Part shown: in pieces, positions 52,922 to 62,036 of the stretch | Position numbering within the stretch: the stretch's first letter is position 1 | How the letters are laid out: every line of letters begins with the position of its first letter | The notes under the pieces: generated by a model | What the model was told of the DNA's origin: nothing | The model's input: the letters and a program-made list of their open reading frames with translations, nothing else | Databases searched by the model: none | Made by a program: the position numbers and the translations under genes | Origin: Bryobacter aggregatus MPL3 | GTDB lineage: Bacteria; Acidobacteriota; Terriglobia; Bryobacterales; Bryobacteraceae | Direction: 5' to 3' | NCBI RefSeq assembly: GCF_000702445.1 | Contig: NZ_JNIF01000003.1 | Coordinates: 1,488,001-1,552,000 of the forward strand | Length of the DNA: 64,000 bases

Positions 52922-54244
52922 ATGGCGCATAGCGCTGGTAAGCCGGTAGTGGTCATCGTCGGACGACCCAACGTCGGTAAATCCACTCTTTTCAACGCAA
53001 TTACGGGTACACGCCGGTCCATCGTCGGAGATGAGCCTGGGATCACTCGCGACCGAATTCGCGGCAGCGCCAAATATCGGGATCGTCACTTCGACGTGAT
53101 CGATACCGGTGGCATCATCCCCAACGACGACGAATTGATCCCCGCCAACATCCTCAAGCAGGCCAAGAAAGCCTTTGAGGAAGCAACGCAGATCGTTTTC
53201 GTCATTGACGGCCGTACCGAGATCACTTCCTCCGACCGGGAGTTAGCACAGATGCTGCGCAGGCTGGGGAAGCCGATCACGCTGGCCGTCAATAAGATTG
53301 ACGTCCCGAAGCGCGAAGTTCTCAGTTCGGGCTTTCATGATCTCGGACTCGATCCGGTCATCTCCATCTCTGCGGAACATCGCACCGGAATCGACGATCT
53401 GCTCGATCACATCACGGCAGATTTTCCGGAAAGCGAGTCTCCGGAAGAGACTGTAAAGCCTGCTCGCCCGATCAAGGTGGCCATCATTGGCCGTCCCAAT
53501 GTGGGCAAGAGCACTCTATTAAATTCGCTGACTGGCACAGAACGCGCGATTGTGTCGCCTGTTGCCGGTACCACCCGGGACGCAGTCGACGAGACCGTGA
53601 CCGTCGACGGCCAGGAATTCATCTTTGTCGACACGGCCGGAATTCGCCGCAAGGGGAAGACGACCCTGATGGCCGAGAAGCTGAGCGTCATGATGGCGCG
53701 CCGGCACATCGGCATGGCGCACATTATCATCGTCATGATCGACGCGCTCGAAGGCCCGACGGCGCAGGATGCCCACATTGCGGGCTACGCGCATGAAGAA
53801 GGCCGCCCGGTGATTCTCTGCGTCAATAAGTGGGATGCCCATCCGACACGGCGCACCAAGGAGTTTACCGAGGAAGTTCGCGACACAATGAAGTTCCTCG
53901 AGTACGCACCCATTGAGTTCATTTCGGCAACGAAGGGTACGAACGTCAAGCGGCTCTTCCACTTGATCCAGAGCGCACAGGAAGCGATGAACAAGCGTGT
54001 GACCACGGGCGAACTGAATCGCTTTGTCGAGCAGATTACCCGCGAGACCAATATGAAGGTGAAGTACATCACGCAGGCCAGCGTGCGTCCGCCTTCGTTT
54101 GTGGTGTTTACCGATAAATCGAAACCGCTGCACTTCTCCGATGAGCGATTCCTGATCAATCAGATCCGCAAGCACTTCCACTTTGGTGCGACGCCGATCG
54201 AGATCAAGGCGAAATCGACGCCAGGCCGCGGCAAGAAGGCATAG
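52922..54244 (+). CDS. der: Double GTPase Der (EngA)
   Basis: Der has two GTPase domains used in 50S ribosome assembly. In the 440-residue product, G1 is GRPNVGKST twice (about residues 15-23 and 185-193), G3 is DTGG and DTAG, and G4 is NKID and NKWD. The KH-like C-terminal domain ends with PIEIKAKSTPGRGKK. It is divergent from the dehydrogenase-like gene across only 26 bases. Confidence 0.97.
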   Translation: MAHSAGKPVVVIVGRPNVGKSTLFNAITGTRRSIVGDEPGITRDRIRGSAKYRDRHFDVIDTGGIIPNDDELIPANILKQAKKAFEEATQIVFVIDGRTEITSSDRELAQMLRRLGKPITLAVNKIDVPKREVLSSGFHDLGLDPVISISAEHRTGIDDLLDHITADFPESESPEETVKPARPIKVAIIGRPNVGKSTLLNSLTGTERAIVSPVAGTTRDAVDETVTVDGQEFIFVDTAGIRRKGKTTLMAEKLSVMMARRHIGMAHIIIVMIDALEGPTAQDAHIAGYAHEEGRPVILCVNKWDAHPTRRTKEFTEEVRDTMKFLEYAPIEFISATKGTNVKRLFHLIQSAQEAMNKRVTTGELNRFVEQITRETNMKVKYITQASVRPPSFVVFTDKSKPLHFSDERFLINQIRKHFHFGATPIEIKAKSTPGRGKKA

Positions 54245-54262
54245 CGCGCTTTTCGAAATCGG

Positions 54263-54298
54263 AACCGGGCTCGTAGCTTGCTGCGAGCCCGGTTTTCT
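54263..54298. terminator. Bidirectional terminator between der and the TonB receptor
   Basis: Eleven-base perfect arms at 54263-54273 and 54284-54294 close a ten-base loop, followed by TTTTC. It can stop der. It also lies just past the receptor stop on the other strand, though that side has only a short T-run. Confidence 0.8.
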
Positions 54299-54309
54299 AT
54301 TGGGCCTCG

Positions 54310-57300
54310 TCAGAACACGAGCCGCAAGGCCAGTTGAACGAGTCTTGGGTCGTTGTATTGACCGCTGACCACTCCAAATTGTGGATTGCCGAGAGCCGTC
54401 CCCGGCGCAGCGAAGCGGACTCGGTTGAAGAGGTTGAAGATCTCCGCTCGAAACTGCAATCCCACGCGCTCCGTAATGCTCGTGTTCTTGAAGAGCGTGA
54501 AGTCGTAGTTCGCAATGCCGTGCGAGCGCATGTCAGGCATGCTGCGAGCAGCGTTGCCATAGCTGAAGGCGGCGGGCAGGGAGAAGGCCGCTGGATTGAA
54601 CCAGCGGTTGAGCCGGTCCTGAGCCGAGCCATCGAGAGACACCGGTTGCCCGGTTCGATTCGGACGCTGTCCGGCGCCAAAGACGTTCGTGTTGACCGCG
54701 ACACTAATCGGCAACGGAGCGCCGGACTGGAAGGTGCTGACACCATTGACGCCCCAGCCGGACACAAAACGATCCGCCACACCAGTCACATGGCTTCCAA
54801 AACGCCGCCCCTTGCCGAAAGGTAGATCGACGATATAACTGATGACGCCACGATGCGGTGTGTCATACAGAGCGAGCGACCGCTCTGCGCGGATGTTGAA
54901 ATTGTCCTGAACACCGCCCGCGCCACCTGCCGGTTCCAGCCAACCCGTCAGCGTATCGGTGTCACTGATCAACTTCGACCAGGTATAGGCCCCGACAATG
55001 CTGCCGCCCGCGCCGAAGCGCTTCTGGAGGTTGAGTTGCGCGGAGTGGTAAGTGGAGTTGCGATTGGTCGGGTTCTTCATTGCAAAGCCCGTGTACTGCG
55101 GATAGGGCCGCAACAGTTGTCCATAGGCGACCAGCGGCTGCGCGAGTGTGCCAAGCGCGACCTGCCCATAGAAGGGATTGGGAACCTGCTCCTGTAAGCG
55201 GCTGCCAAGCGCCATGTATTGGTTGGGCAATTGATTCAGTTGCTGGTCTGGACCGGGAAGATGGGTTCCTTTCGAACCGGCGTAAGCCACGGACAGCGCC
55301 AGGCCGCCCGGCAGTTCGTGTTGCACATCGAAGTTCCATTGCTGGGCATAGGAGAAGGGATCGTTGAAGATTGCCCCGCTTACGCCCTGTCCATAGAAGA
55401 TTTTCTGCAAGTTGGCACTACGGCCCGGAGTTTGCAGCAGGCCATTCGGGAAAGGATTGCCCAAGCGATCGAGCGGAGTCAGCGAGCCATCGAGTGTCCC
55501 GTTGAAGGGATTATTGAAAGAATTGACGGCGTCATTATTGGGCGCCATGTTCCAGCGCACATCGTTCGGCAAATAGAAGATGCCATAGCCACTGCGAATG
55601 ACCGTGGTGTTTGAGAGACGATAGGCGATGCCCACACGAGGAGAGAAAAGGTGTCCCAGCTTCTGGTTGTTGCGGCTCGCGCTGTCTGGCGAATTCACCA
55701 GGCCCAGGCGTCCCTTCAGCTTCAAGCCCGTGATCGAAGACAGAGGATTCTCCACATCCGGGAGCAACACCGAAAGCCGGTCATAGCGCTCCGACCACGG
55801 CCCCATTTGCTCATAGCGAATGCCATAGTTCAGCGTCAGCCTGCTGTTGAGCCGCCATTGGTCTCCGGCGTAAAAGGCGCGATAGAGAATCTGTGCGGCC
55901 ACCAGCGCGTTCTGATTGATACCACCGCCGGAACCGTATCCCAACAGAAACGAAGCAAAGCCATTTCCGGTGCCCGCAGCAGCAAAGGGATTTGCTGAGG
56001 TGAGAAGTGCGTCGAAGTTGAAATTTCCGGACGGGTTGTTCTGCTGGTAGTAGTTGTGCGTGCTGCGCCGCAGATCCGCTCCGAACTTCATCGTGTGGTT
56101 GCCCCAGATTTTTGTGAGGCTGGGGGCAAGCGAATAGACATCGTTTCGCGATGAGATCGTGCTGCCAGTTCCACTCGTACTGAAGACTCCGTTGTAGCCG
56201 GTCACCGAGGGCTGCGGCACAACGCGGAACACCACTTGATTGTTGAGGGCAGCCGGCCAGCCCAGCTGGGTGAGATCGTAGCCCTGGGTGAGCGAAGTCC
56301 GATCATAGTGAAAACGCATGTAGGCGACTCGGACATCGGCAACCAGGGTTGGCGTGATCGAGTAGGTGTCCGCGATCACGGCCTGATTGGTGTTGAAGGT
56401 CTCGGTGCAACGGTCAACGCAAGTCTTGGTGCCGTAGGGGTCGATGGGGAGATTCAGATTCTTCCAGAAGGTGTAGCGGACAAAGAGGCGCTGCTTTTCG
56501 GAAACATTGTGATCGATGCGCGCGTTGTACTGATCGTTCTGTCCGCCGACACTCGCATTGGCCGTAAAGTTATTGACGTTGGTGAACTGAGAGCCAGGGC
56601 CATTCGCGCGACCCCAGAGATTCGACAGCACGCGAGCGGCGGGGTCGAATCGATTCTGCGGAATGACATTGCCGGGAAAGACCTGGCGCGTGATGACCTC
56701 ATTCCCATTGGCGTCGCGGGCGCAGGCCGCATTGCCCAGACGGCCGCAGGTGGTGAGCGGGTCGTAGATGGGAATCATTGCGCCTGCCGCATTCCGCAAG
56801 TTCGAGAAGTTGCCGGCACGCATCTCGTCGGTTGGAACGGAGTACACGTAGGACATCCCCTGTCGCAGGCGGAAGCCCTCCCAGCCGCCGAAGAAGAAGG
56901 TCTTGTCGCGAATCACAGGGCCGCCGACGTTGGTGCCGTATTGATTCTGCGTGAAGGCCGGACGCTTCACGCCGGCGCGGTTGTTGAAGAAGGTGTTCGC
57001 GTTGAGCGACCGATTGCGGAGGTACTCGTAAGCAGTTCCATGGAAGGCGTTGCTGCCCGACTTGGTTGCGAGGTTGATGGCGCCACCGGCAAGATGCCCG
57101 AACTCGGGGCCCAGGTTATTGGTCTGCACGCGGAATTCCTGGATCGCGTCCTGCGTGGGCACGAGCGCCGTGAGATTGGCATAGATGGCATTGATCGGCG
57201 CGCCGTCAATGAAGGCCGCACTCTGATTCGCTTGTCCCCCGCCAATTTGATAGTTTCCCCAGGCGAACACGTTCGTGCCGGTGGGTGTGGTTCCCGATTG

Positions 57301-57792
57301 TCCTCCAGGCACCACACCCGGCACCAGCGCCACCAAGCCAAATACATTGCGGCCATTCAGAGGCATCTCAAGCACTTTTCGCGATTGCACCACCTGACCG
57401 AGAGAGGCGTCTTCGGTTTGCAGCAACGGAGTCTGCGTCGTCACCTCGACGGTTTGGGTGGTGTCACCCAGTTGCATGGGAATGTCGATGCGAACGCTAC
57501 TCTGGACTTCGACCGTAATGGGTTCCCGGACGAAACGCCGGAATCCGGTTTTCTCAATCTCGATTCGATACTGGCCCGGAACGAGAGAGACGAACTGGTA
57601 GGAGCCTGCATCATCGGACTTCGCCGTCCTTCGATCCGAGGTGCCTAGATTGAGGAGTGTGATGTTTGCTTGTGGAACCGTGCTTCCAGAGGCGTCGGTG
57701 ATGGTACCGACTACGGCCCCCTGGAAGGTTTGCGCCACGAGCGGGGTGGTTGCGAGGGAACAAAATACAGCGAACAGGATTCGATTGTGCAA
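54310..57792 (-). CDS. Large TonB-dependent receptor with N-terminal carboxypeptidase-regulatory domain
   Basis: The TTG at 57792 has a GGAGAG ribosome site and starts directly at the signal peptide (NRILFAVFCSLATTPLVAQ), giving 1160 residues; a frame open to 57912 adds about 40 unlikely residues. Residues about 22-105 are a CarboxypepD_reg/Cna-B-like beta domain (GTITDASGSTVPQANITLLN). A plug domain follows with PLNGRNVFGLVALVPGV, then a long barrel ending in phenylalanine. This type is greatly expanded in Acidobacteria and is thought to import large substrates. Its ribosome site lies in a hairpin. Confidence 0.88.
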   Translation of the reverse strand: MHNRILFAVFCSLATTPLVAQTFQGAVVGTITDASGSTVPQANITLLNLGTSDRRTAKSDDAGSYQFVSLVPGQYRIEIEKTGFRRFVREPITVEVQSSVRIDIPMQLGDTTQTVEVTTQTPLLQTEDASLGQVVQSRKVLEMPLNGRNVFGLVALVPGVVPGGQSGTTPTGTNVFAWGNYQIGGGQANQSAAFIDGAPINAIYANLTALVPTQDAIQEFRVQTNNLGPEFGHLAGGAINLATKSGSNAFHGTAYEYLRNRSLNANTFFNNRAGVKRPAFTQNQYGTNVGGPVIRDKTFFFGGWEGFRLRQGMSYVYSVPTDEMRAGNFSNLRNAAGAMIPIYDPLTTCGRLGNAACARDANGNEVITRQVFPGNVIPQNRFDPAARVLSNLWGRANGPGSQFTNVNNFTANASVGGQNDQYNARIDHNVSEKQRLFVRYTFWKNLNLPIDPYGTKTCVDRCTETFNTNQAVIADTYSITPTLVADVRVAYMRFHYDRTSLTQGYDLTQLGWPAALNNQVVFRVVPQPSVTGYNGVFSTSGTGSTISSRNDVYSLAPSLTKIWGNHTMKFGADLRRSTHNYYQQNNPSGNFNFDALLTSANPFAAAGTGNGFASFLLGYGSGGGINQNALVAAQILYRAFYAGDQWRLNSRLTLNYGIRYEQMGPWSERYDRLSVLLPDVENPLSSITGLKLKGRLGLVNSPDSASRNNQKLGHLFSPRVGIAYRLSNTTVIRSGYGIFYLPNDVRWNMAPNNDAVNSFNNPFNGTLDGSLTPLDRLGNPFPNGLLQTPGRSANLQKIFYGQGVSGAIFNDPFSYAQQWNFDVQHELPGGLALSVAYAGSKGTHLPGPDQQLNQLPNQYMALGSRLQEQVPNPFYGQVALGTLAQPLVAYGQLLRPYPQYTGFAMKNPTNRNSTYHSAQLNLQKRFGAGGSIVGAYTWSKLISDTDTLTGWLEPAGGAGGVQDNFNIRAERSLALYDTPHRGVISYIVDLPFGKGRRFGSHVTGVADRFVSGWGVNGVSTFQSGAPLPISVAVNTNVFGAGQRPNRTGQPVSLDGSAQDRLNRWFNPAAFSLPAAFSYGNAARSMPDMRSHGIANYDFTLFKNTSITERVGLQFRAEIFNLFNRVRFAAPGTALGNPQFGVVSGQYNDPRLVQLALRLVF

Positions 57793-57798
57793 GAAATC

Positions 57799-57826
57799 TC
57801 TCCAAGACCCGGCTGATTCTTGGAGA
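57799..57826 (-). promoter_or_regulatory. Hairpin covering the TonB receptor ribosome site
   Basis: Nine-base perfect arms TCTCCAAGA (57799-57807) and TCTTGGAGA (57818-57826) enclose a ten-base loop. In the receptor mRNA the downstream arm holds GGAGA, the Shine-Dalgarno sequence six bases before the TTG start, so folding would hide it. Confidence 0.55.
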
Positions 57827-57900
57827 ACTATATACGGATTGAGGGGCCACCGCAATCGGCCGTTATGCTCAGTTGGGACGATTCGCTTAGCGAGAAATGT

Positions 57901-58008
57901 TGCAACCAGCATCTACTCTTCGCGGCCAAGGAAGCAGCAATCGAAATGGTCCCCCCAAACGCACATAGCATTCCATCCAAGAAATCTGGAGAATTCTGCA
58001 ACCAGCAT
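57901..58008. repeat. Two 12-base direct repeats in the divergent control region
   Basis: TGCAACCAGCAT occurs at 57901-57912 and 57997-58008, 96 bases apart, in the gap between the divergent receptor and TIGR03437-type genes. The rest of the gap shows no open frame or tRNA. Confidence 0.5.
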
Positions 58009-58040
58009 GACCCGTGCTTTCGCCCGATGGCGCGTATAGT

Positions 58041-59756
58041 ATGAAACCTATGTCTAAAACCCTCTTTTCAGCGGTCATGATGACTGCGCTGGCCGGTACG
58101 ATCCTCGCCCAGCCAGTGGTCAATGATGGAGGAATCCTGAATGCGGCCAGCTACACCAGTTCGAGATTACCGGGTGGAGCAATCGCGCAGGGTTCCATAT
58201 TTGTAGTTTTTGGCAGTAAAATGGGCCCTGCGGCGCTCGCGCAGGCCGGCTTCCCTCTCCCCTCTACCCTCGCTGGCACCAGCGTCAAAGTGACGAGCGG
58301 CGGACAGACCCTAGACTGCCCACTCATTTATACGGTTGCAGGCCAGTTGGCTGCAATCCTTCCCTCGGCCACACCGGTTGGCAATGCGACGCTCACGGTC
58401 AGCTTTGGCGGAGCCACCAGCGCCGCACGCAGCTTTAAGGTGGTTGCCAGCGCCTTCGGTACCTTCGCAGTGAATTCTGCCGGTAGTGGTCCTGGTGTGG
58501 TTCAGAACTACGAAAGTGCATCGTCGGTGCCTGTGAACTCTCCCCTGAGATCAGCCAAAGCCGGCCAGACCCTGATTCTGTACGGCACGGGTCTTGGCGC
58601 GTTGCCGGCGGGCTCAGCGGATAATGCTGGCGCGGCTGCAGTAGCCATCAATCAATCCCAGGTCGAAGTCTATGTCGGTGCATCTAAGGCTGCGGTTTCT
58701 TATGCTGGACGAGCACCTGGCTTTGCCGGTCTCGATCAGATCAATCTGATTGTTCCTGGTAATCTCAGTGGCTGCGCCGTTCCCGTCCTGATTAAGACTG
58801 GGACCGTCATCAGCAACGCGACGACGATCGCAATTTCAGCCAACGGCGGAGTGTGCTCTGATCCTCTTGGATTGTCCAGCGCTCAACTCACTACAATCAG
58901 CAACGGCGGAACCATCAAGATCGGGTCCATTGCCCTTACCCGGTTGTCCTACGAGATGAACTACTCTGGCCTCGCAGCTTCGTTTAGTCTCGATACGGGA
59001 AGCGCAGACTTCCAGGAATTCAACGCACAAACCATCGGCTCCAGTTCTTCGCTGAATGTCGGAGGCACTCCGTCGATTGGTACCTGCTCGGTCTACGCCG
59101 GAACGGCAAGTAGTCAGTTCCCTGTTGACCCGGTACAGCCCCGCGGACTCGATGCCGGTACGGCTATCAGCGTAAATGGCCCTAAGGGTACAAAGTCCCT
59201 CGCGAAGACACCGAATGTCGTTGGATCCTATGGTGCCACGTTTGCCACTGCAATCTCCATCAAGGATTTACCACCTGGAATTCCTGGTATCGGCGAAGCC
59301 CCGTACCTCGATCCGGGCAATTACACCTTTAGCAACGGAGCCGGCGGTGCGGACGTGAAAGGCTTCAATGCAAATTACACACTGCCCCAACCGTTGAATT
59401 GGACCAACAAGTCCAACATCAACAACGTCAACCGGGCTGCGGGTCAGACGGTAACCTGGACTGGTGGCGACCCGGCGGGCTTCGTCATGATCTACGGCTA
59501 TTCGGCTTCTGATCTGACAGAAAAAGCAATCACTGGCACGTTCGTTTGCGTGGAACAAACCAGCAAGGGCAGCTTCACGGTCCCATCGGCGGTTTTACTC
59601 TATCTTCCTGCCACTCCAGCAGGTTCGAGCGATACCCCTCCGGCGATGCTGGGAGTCGGAGGGATCTCAAATCCTGGAAGCTTTACGGCGAGCGGGATTG
59701 ACACCGGTGTCATCGCCGCCACTAGTATCGTCGGAAAGACGGTTACCTACCAGTAG
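58041..59756 (+). CDS. Secreted TIGR03437-type protein
   Basis: The ATG at 58041 gives 571 residues with a signal peptide ending TILAQ. The N-terminal half has the pattern of TIGR03437 proteins: NAASYTSSRLPGGAIAQGSIFVVFG, then LQTLILYGTGLG-like and FAGLDQINLIVPGNLSG beta segments. This domain family is abundant in Solibacter/Bryobacter relatives and has no known function. The C-terminal half is a second, Gly/Ser/Thr-rich beta domain with four cysteines. It is divergent from the TonB receptor and may work with it at the surface. Confidence 0.82.
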   Translation: MKPMSKTLFSAVMMTALAGTILAQPVVNDGGILNAASYTSSRLPGGAIAQGSIFVVFGSKMGPAALAQAGFPLPSTLAGTSVKVTSGGQTLDCPLIYTVAGQLAAILPSATPVGNATLTVSFGGATSAARSFKVVASAFGTFAVNSAGSGPGVVQNYESASSVPVNSPLRSAKAGQTLILYGTGLGALPAGSADNAGAAAVAINQSQVEVYVGASKAAVSYAGRAPGFAGLDQINLIVPGNLSGCAVPVLIKTGTVISNATTIAISANGGVCSDPLGLSSAQLTTISNGGTIKIGSIALTRLSYEMNYSGLAASFSLDTGSADFQEFNAQTIGSSSSLNVGGTPSIGTCSVYAGTASSQFPVDPVQPRGLDAGTAISVNGPKGTKSLAKTPNVVGSYGATFATAISIKDLPPGIPGIGEAPYLDPGNYTFSNGAGGADVKGFNANYTLPQPLNWTNKSNINNVNRAAGQTVTWTGGDPAGFVMIYGYSASDLTEKAITGTFVCVEQTSKGSFTVPSAVLLYLPATPAGSSDTPPAMLGVGGISNPGSFTASGIDTGVIAATSIVGKTVTYQ

Positions 59757-59775
59757 CCCTCTCGACAATAGCTTG

Positions 59776-59817
59776 AAAAGGGGAGGGCGAACCGAGACGG
59801 TTCGCCCTCCCCTTTTT
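59776..59817 (+). terminator. Very strong intrinsic terminator after the TIGR03437-type gene
   Basis: Nineteen-base perfect arms (59776-59794 and 59798-59816) close a three-base AGA loop. The outer A4/T5 ends suit termination on either strand. Confidence 0.92.
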
Positions 59818-59866
59818 CATACGCAACTCCCAACCAAATCTGCCAAATTATCCAGATTCAGGAGAG

Positions 59867-60451
59867 TTGAGCAAGGTAGCGACGCTTCTGCTAATCGTAT
59901 CTTGTTGTATATTCATTTCGACACAGTTGTGGAATATCTTTTCAACTCGGGGACAAGCCAGTGCGCACCCAGACAGCATCCAATCAATACTGGCCTCTCT
60001 TAAGGGAAAAGGCTTTCTGCATTCTACTGCAAAAGAAAATCAACGTACTATTTCTAGGTTAGCTTTTGTAACGTCACCAGTATGTCGTTTCTGCGATGAA
60101 AGCCTGGTTCAAATTCAAGCAATCCTGAAGGCGACTCAGGCAAAGGGGATGAGAGCACTGGTCGTAGTGGCAGGAGCAGAAGAGCAACCTATGGATTACT
60201 GCATAAAAAGGGGTCTTAAGCTAGAGTCGGTAGATTGCATATCGATGTCTGGGGTGCAGGTAACCGTTCCAGCGACTCCCTTCCTTGCGCTTCTTGATCC
60301 AGGCGGACGAATCGAGAAGACGTGGATTGGAAAGATCGACGATCGCAGGACTACAGAGATCCAAGCTGCTCTTGGGCGTTATGCGGAGGTTCGACGATTT
60401 GTACGTTGCAAGTTTTGCAATCAAGTAGTGGCATATCGCCTCTGCCAGTAG
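59867..60451 (+). CDS. Anchored thioredoxin-like protein with extra C-terminal cysteines
   Basis: The TTG start (after AGGAGAG, close spacing) gives 194 residues. An N-terminal membrane helix (about 5-22) is followed by a thioredoxin-like fold with a redox pair CRFC near 73-76 and a cis-proline site in VPATPFLALLDPGG. The tail adds a second CKFC and a final cysteine, which is unusual. The DNA is visibly richer in A/T than the flanking genes, consistent with transfer. It lies between two long perfect hairpins. The partner is unknown; a role in periplasmic thiol exchange is likely. Confidence 0.7.
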   Translation: MSKVATLLLIVSCCIFISTQLWNIFSTRGQASAHPDSIQSILASLKGKGFLHSTAKENQRTISRLAFVTSPVCRFCDESLVQIQAILKATQAKGMRALVVVAGAEEQPMDYCIKRGLKLESVDCISMSGVQVTVPATPFLALLDPGGRIEKTWIGKIDDRRTTEIQAALGRYAEVRRFVRCKFCNQVVAYRLCQ

Positions 60452-60484
60452 TCCAGTAGTCTTGTTGGCCCCGCGATTGGCGCT

Positions 60485-60534
60485 AAACTAGCAAGAGAGC
60501 GTACCGGTTTCCCGGTACGCTCTCTTGCTAGTTT
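60485..60534. terminator. 23-base perfect hairpin ending two bases before the nuoM start
   Basis: Arms 60485-60507 and 60512-60534 are exact reverse complements around a TTTC loop, with AAA/TTT at the ends. It fits a terminator for the thioredoxin-like gene. It also occupies the whole region where a nuoM ribosome site should be. Confidence 0.85.
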
Positions 60535-60536
60535 TC

Positions 60537-62036
60537 ATGGCCGACAACCTGACCCTGATTCTCTTCTTTCCGCTGCTTGGCGGGCTGATTCTTACCCTTC
60601 TGCCTGCCGCGAAGCCGATTCTGCTCAAATTCTGGGCCAATCTGGTGCTCGGATTGAACGCATTGTGGACCATCAGCCTGCTCGGCAGCTTCGATTCCGG
60701 CAAAGACCTCCAATTTGTCCAACGCCTTCCCTGGATCCCCAGCATCGGCGCGGAATTCTTTCTTGGTGTCGATGGCTATTCGATTCTTCTCGTCGCGATG
60801 ACCGCCGGTGTTGGCTTCCTCGCCAGCCTCGCTAGCTGGAACGCGATCGAAAGCCGCCTCAAAGAGTTCTACGCCACTCTGCTCATCCTGCAGACCTGCG
60901 TCACTGGCGTCTTTCTCTCAATGGATGCGATGCTGTTCTTTGTCTTCTTTGAAGCCTCGCTGATTCCGATGTTCTTCCTGATCTCGATCTGGGGCGGCGA
61001 AGACCGTCGCCGCGCGGCGATGAAGTTTCTCATTTACACCATCTCCGGCAGCATGTTGCTGCTGCTTGGTCTGATTCTGCTGCACTTTGAACACACCCGC
61101 CAAACCGGCTTTGCCACCTTCAGCATTCCGGCTCTCTGGGCGACGCAACCGGCAGGCGACTTGGCCCATTGGATCTTCTGGCTGATGTTCCTCGGCTTTG
61201 CCGTCAAGGTGCCGATGGCGCCCTTCCACACCTGGCTGCCCGATGCGCACACCGAAGCGCCAACAGCCGGCAGTGTTTATCTGGCCAGCGTGATGTTGAA
61301 GATGGGCACCTACGGCTTTTTGCGCCTGGTGCTGCCCGGTGTGCCGGAGGCGGTCAAGAGTTCGAATGTCCTTTGGTGGATGAGCATTCTCGCCCTGGTG
61401 GCAATCGTCTATGGTGCGCTGGTTTGCCTGAAGCAGCGCGATTGGAAGCGTCTGGTCGCTTATTCGAGCGTCAGCCACATGGGCTTCTGCATGCTCGGCA
61501 TCTTCGCGATGAATCCGGCCGGCATCTCCGGCAGCATGCTGCAACAGATCAACCATGGCATCTCTACCGGCCTGCTCTTTTTACTCGTTGGTCTGATGTA
61601 TGAACGCCGCCACACGCGCGAGATTTCTGAATATGGCGGGCTGTTTGGACCGATGCCCGCCTTCAGCCTGGTCTTTCTTCTCGCTGTGGTCAGCTCGATG
61701 GGATTGCCGCCGCTGAATGGCTTCATTGGAGAGGTTCGCATTCTGAGCGGCGCCTTTGAGATGAGCGTCTATTGGGCGCTTTGGGGCGGCTTGGGTGTGG
61801 TGCTGACCGTAGCCTATCTGCTGTGGTGCTACCAGCGGGTGAGCCTGGGCGTCACCAGCGAAAAGAATCTGCGGCTGCCCGATCTCAGCCTGCGTGAGTG
61901 GGCCGTCGTGTTGCCGCTGCTACTGGCCGCTATCGGCATCGGAATTCATCCCCAGCCTGTATTCCAGATGCTCGACCGGCCCGTCAAACACATTATGGAG
62001 AAAGTGAGGCCCGGCTACTATGCTCAGTCGAATTAG
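60537..62036 (+). CDS. nuoM: NADH-quinone oxidoreductase chain M (proton-pumping subunit)
   Basis: The ATG at 60537 gives 499 residues; [17 protein letters not shown] is a normal NuoM beginning. About fourteen membrane helices are predicted. The conserved glutamate lies in [11 protein letters not shown]-type helix 5 sequence, and the lysine/histidine path is in [29 protein letters not shown] and [14 protein letters not shown] are also typical. The gene lacks neighbouring nuoL and nuoN. It has no visible ribosome site and its stop overlaps the uvrA start by 17 bases. Confidence 0.94.
   Translation: MADNLTLILFFPLLGGLILTLLPAAKPILLKFWANLVLGLNALWTISLLGSFDSGKDLQFVQRLPWIPSIGAEFFLGVDGYSILLVAMTAGVGFLASLASWNAIESRLKEFYATLLILQTCVTGVFLSMDAMLFFVFFEASLIPMFFLISIWGGEDRRRAAMKFLIYTISGSMLLLLGLILLHFEHTRQTGFATFSIPALWATQPAGDLAHWIFWLMFLGFAVKVPMAPFHTWLPDAHTEAPTAGSVYLASVMLKMGTYGFLRLVLPGVPEAVKSSNVLWWMSILALVAIVYGALVCLKQRDWKRLVAYSSVSHMGFCMLGIFAMNPAGISGSMLQQINHGISTGLLFLLVGLMYERRHTREISEYGGLFGPMPAFSLVFLLAVVSSMGLPPLNGFIGEVRILSGAFEMSVYWALWGGLGVVLTVAYLLWCYQRVSLGVTSEKNLRLPDLSLREWAVVLPLLLAAIGIGIHPQPVFQMLDRPVKHIMEKVRPGYYAQSN

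Noticed and set aside
56236-57648. A 470-codon open frame antisense to the TonB receptor
   Set aside because: The product resembles no family and the receptor signal peptide, plug and barrel are on the other strand.
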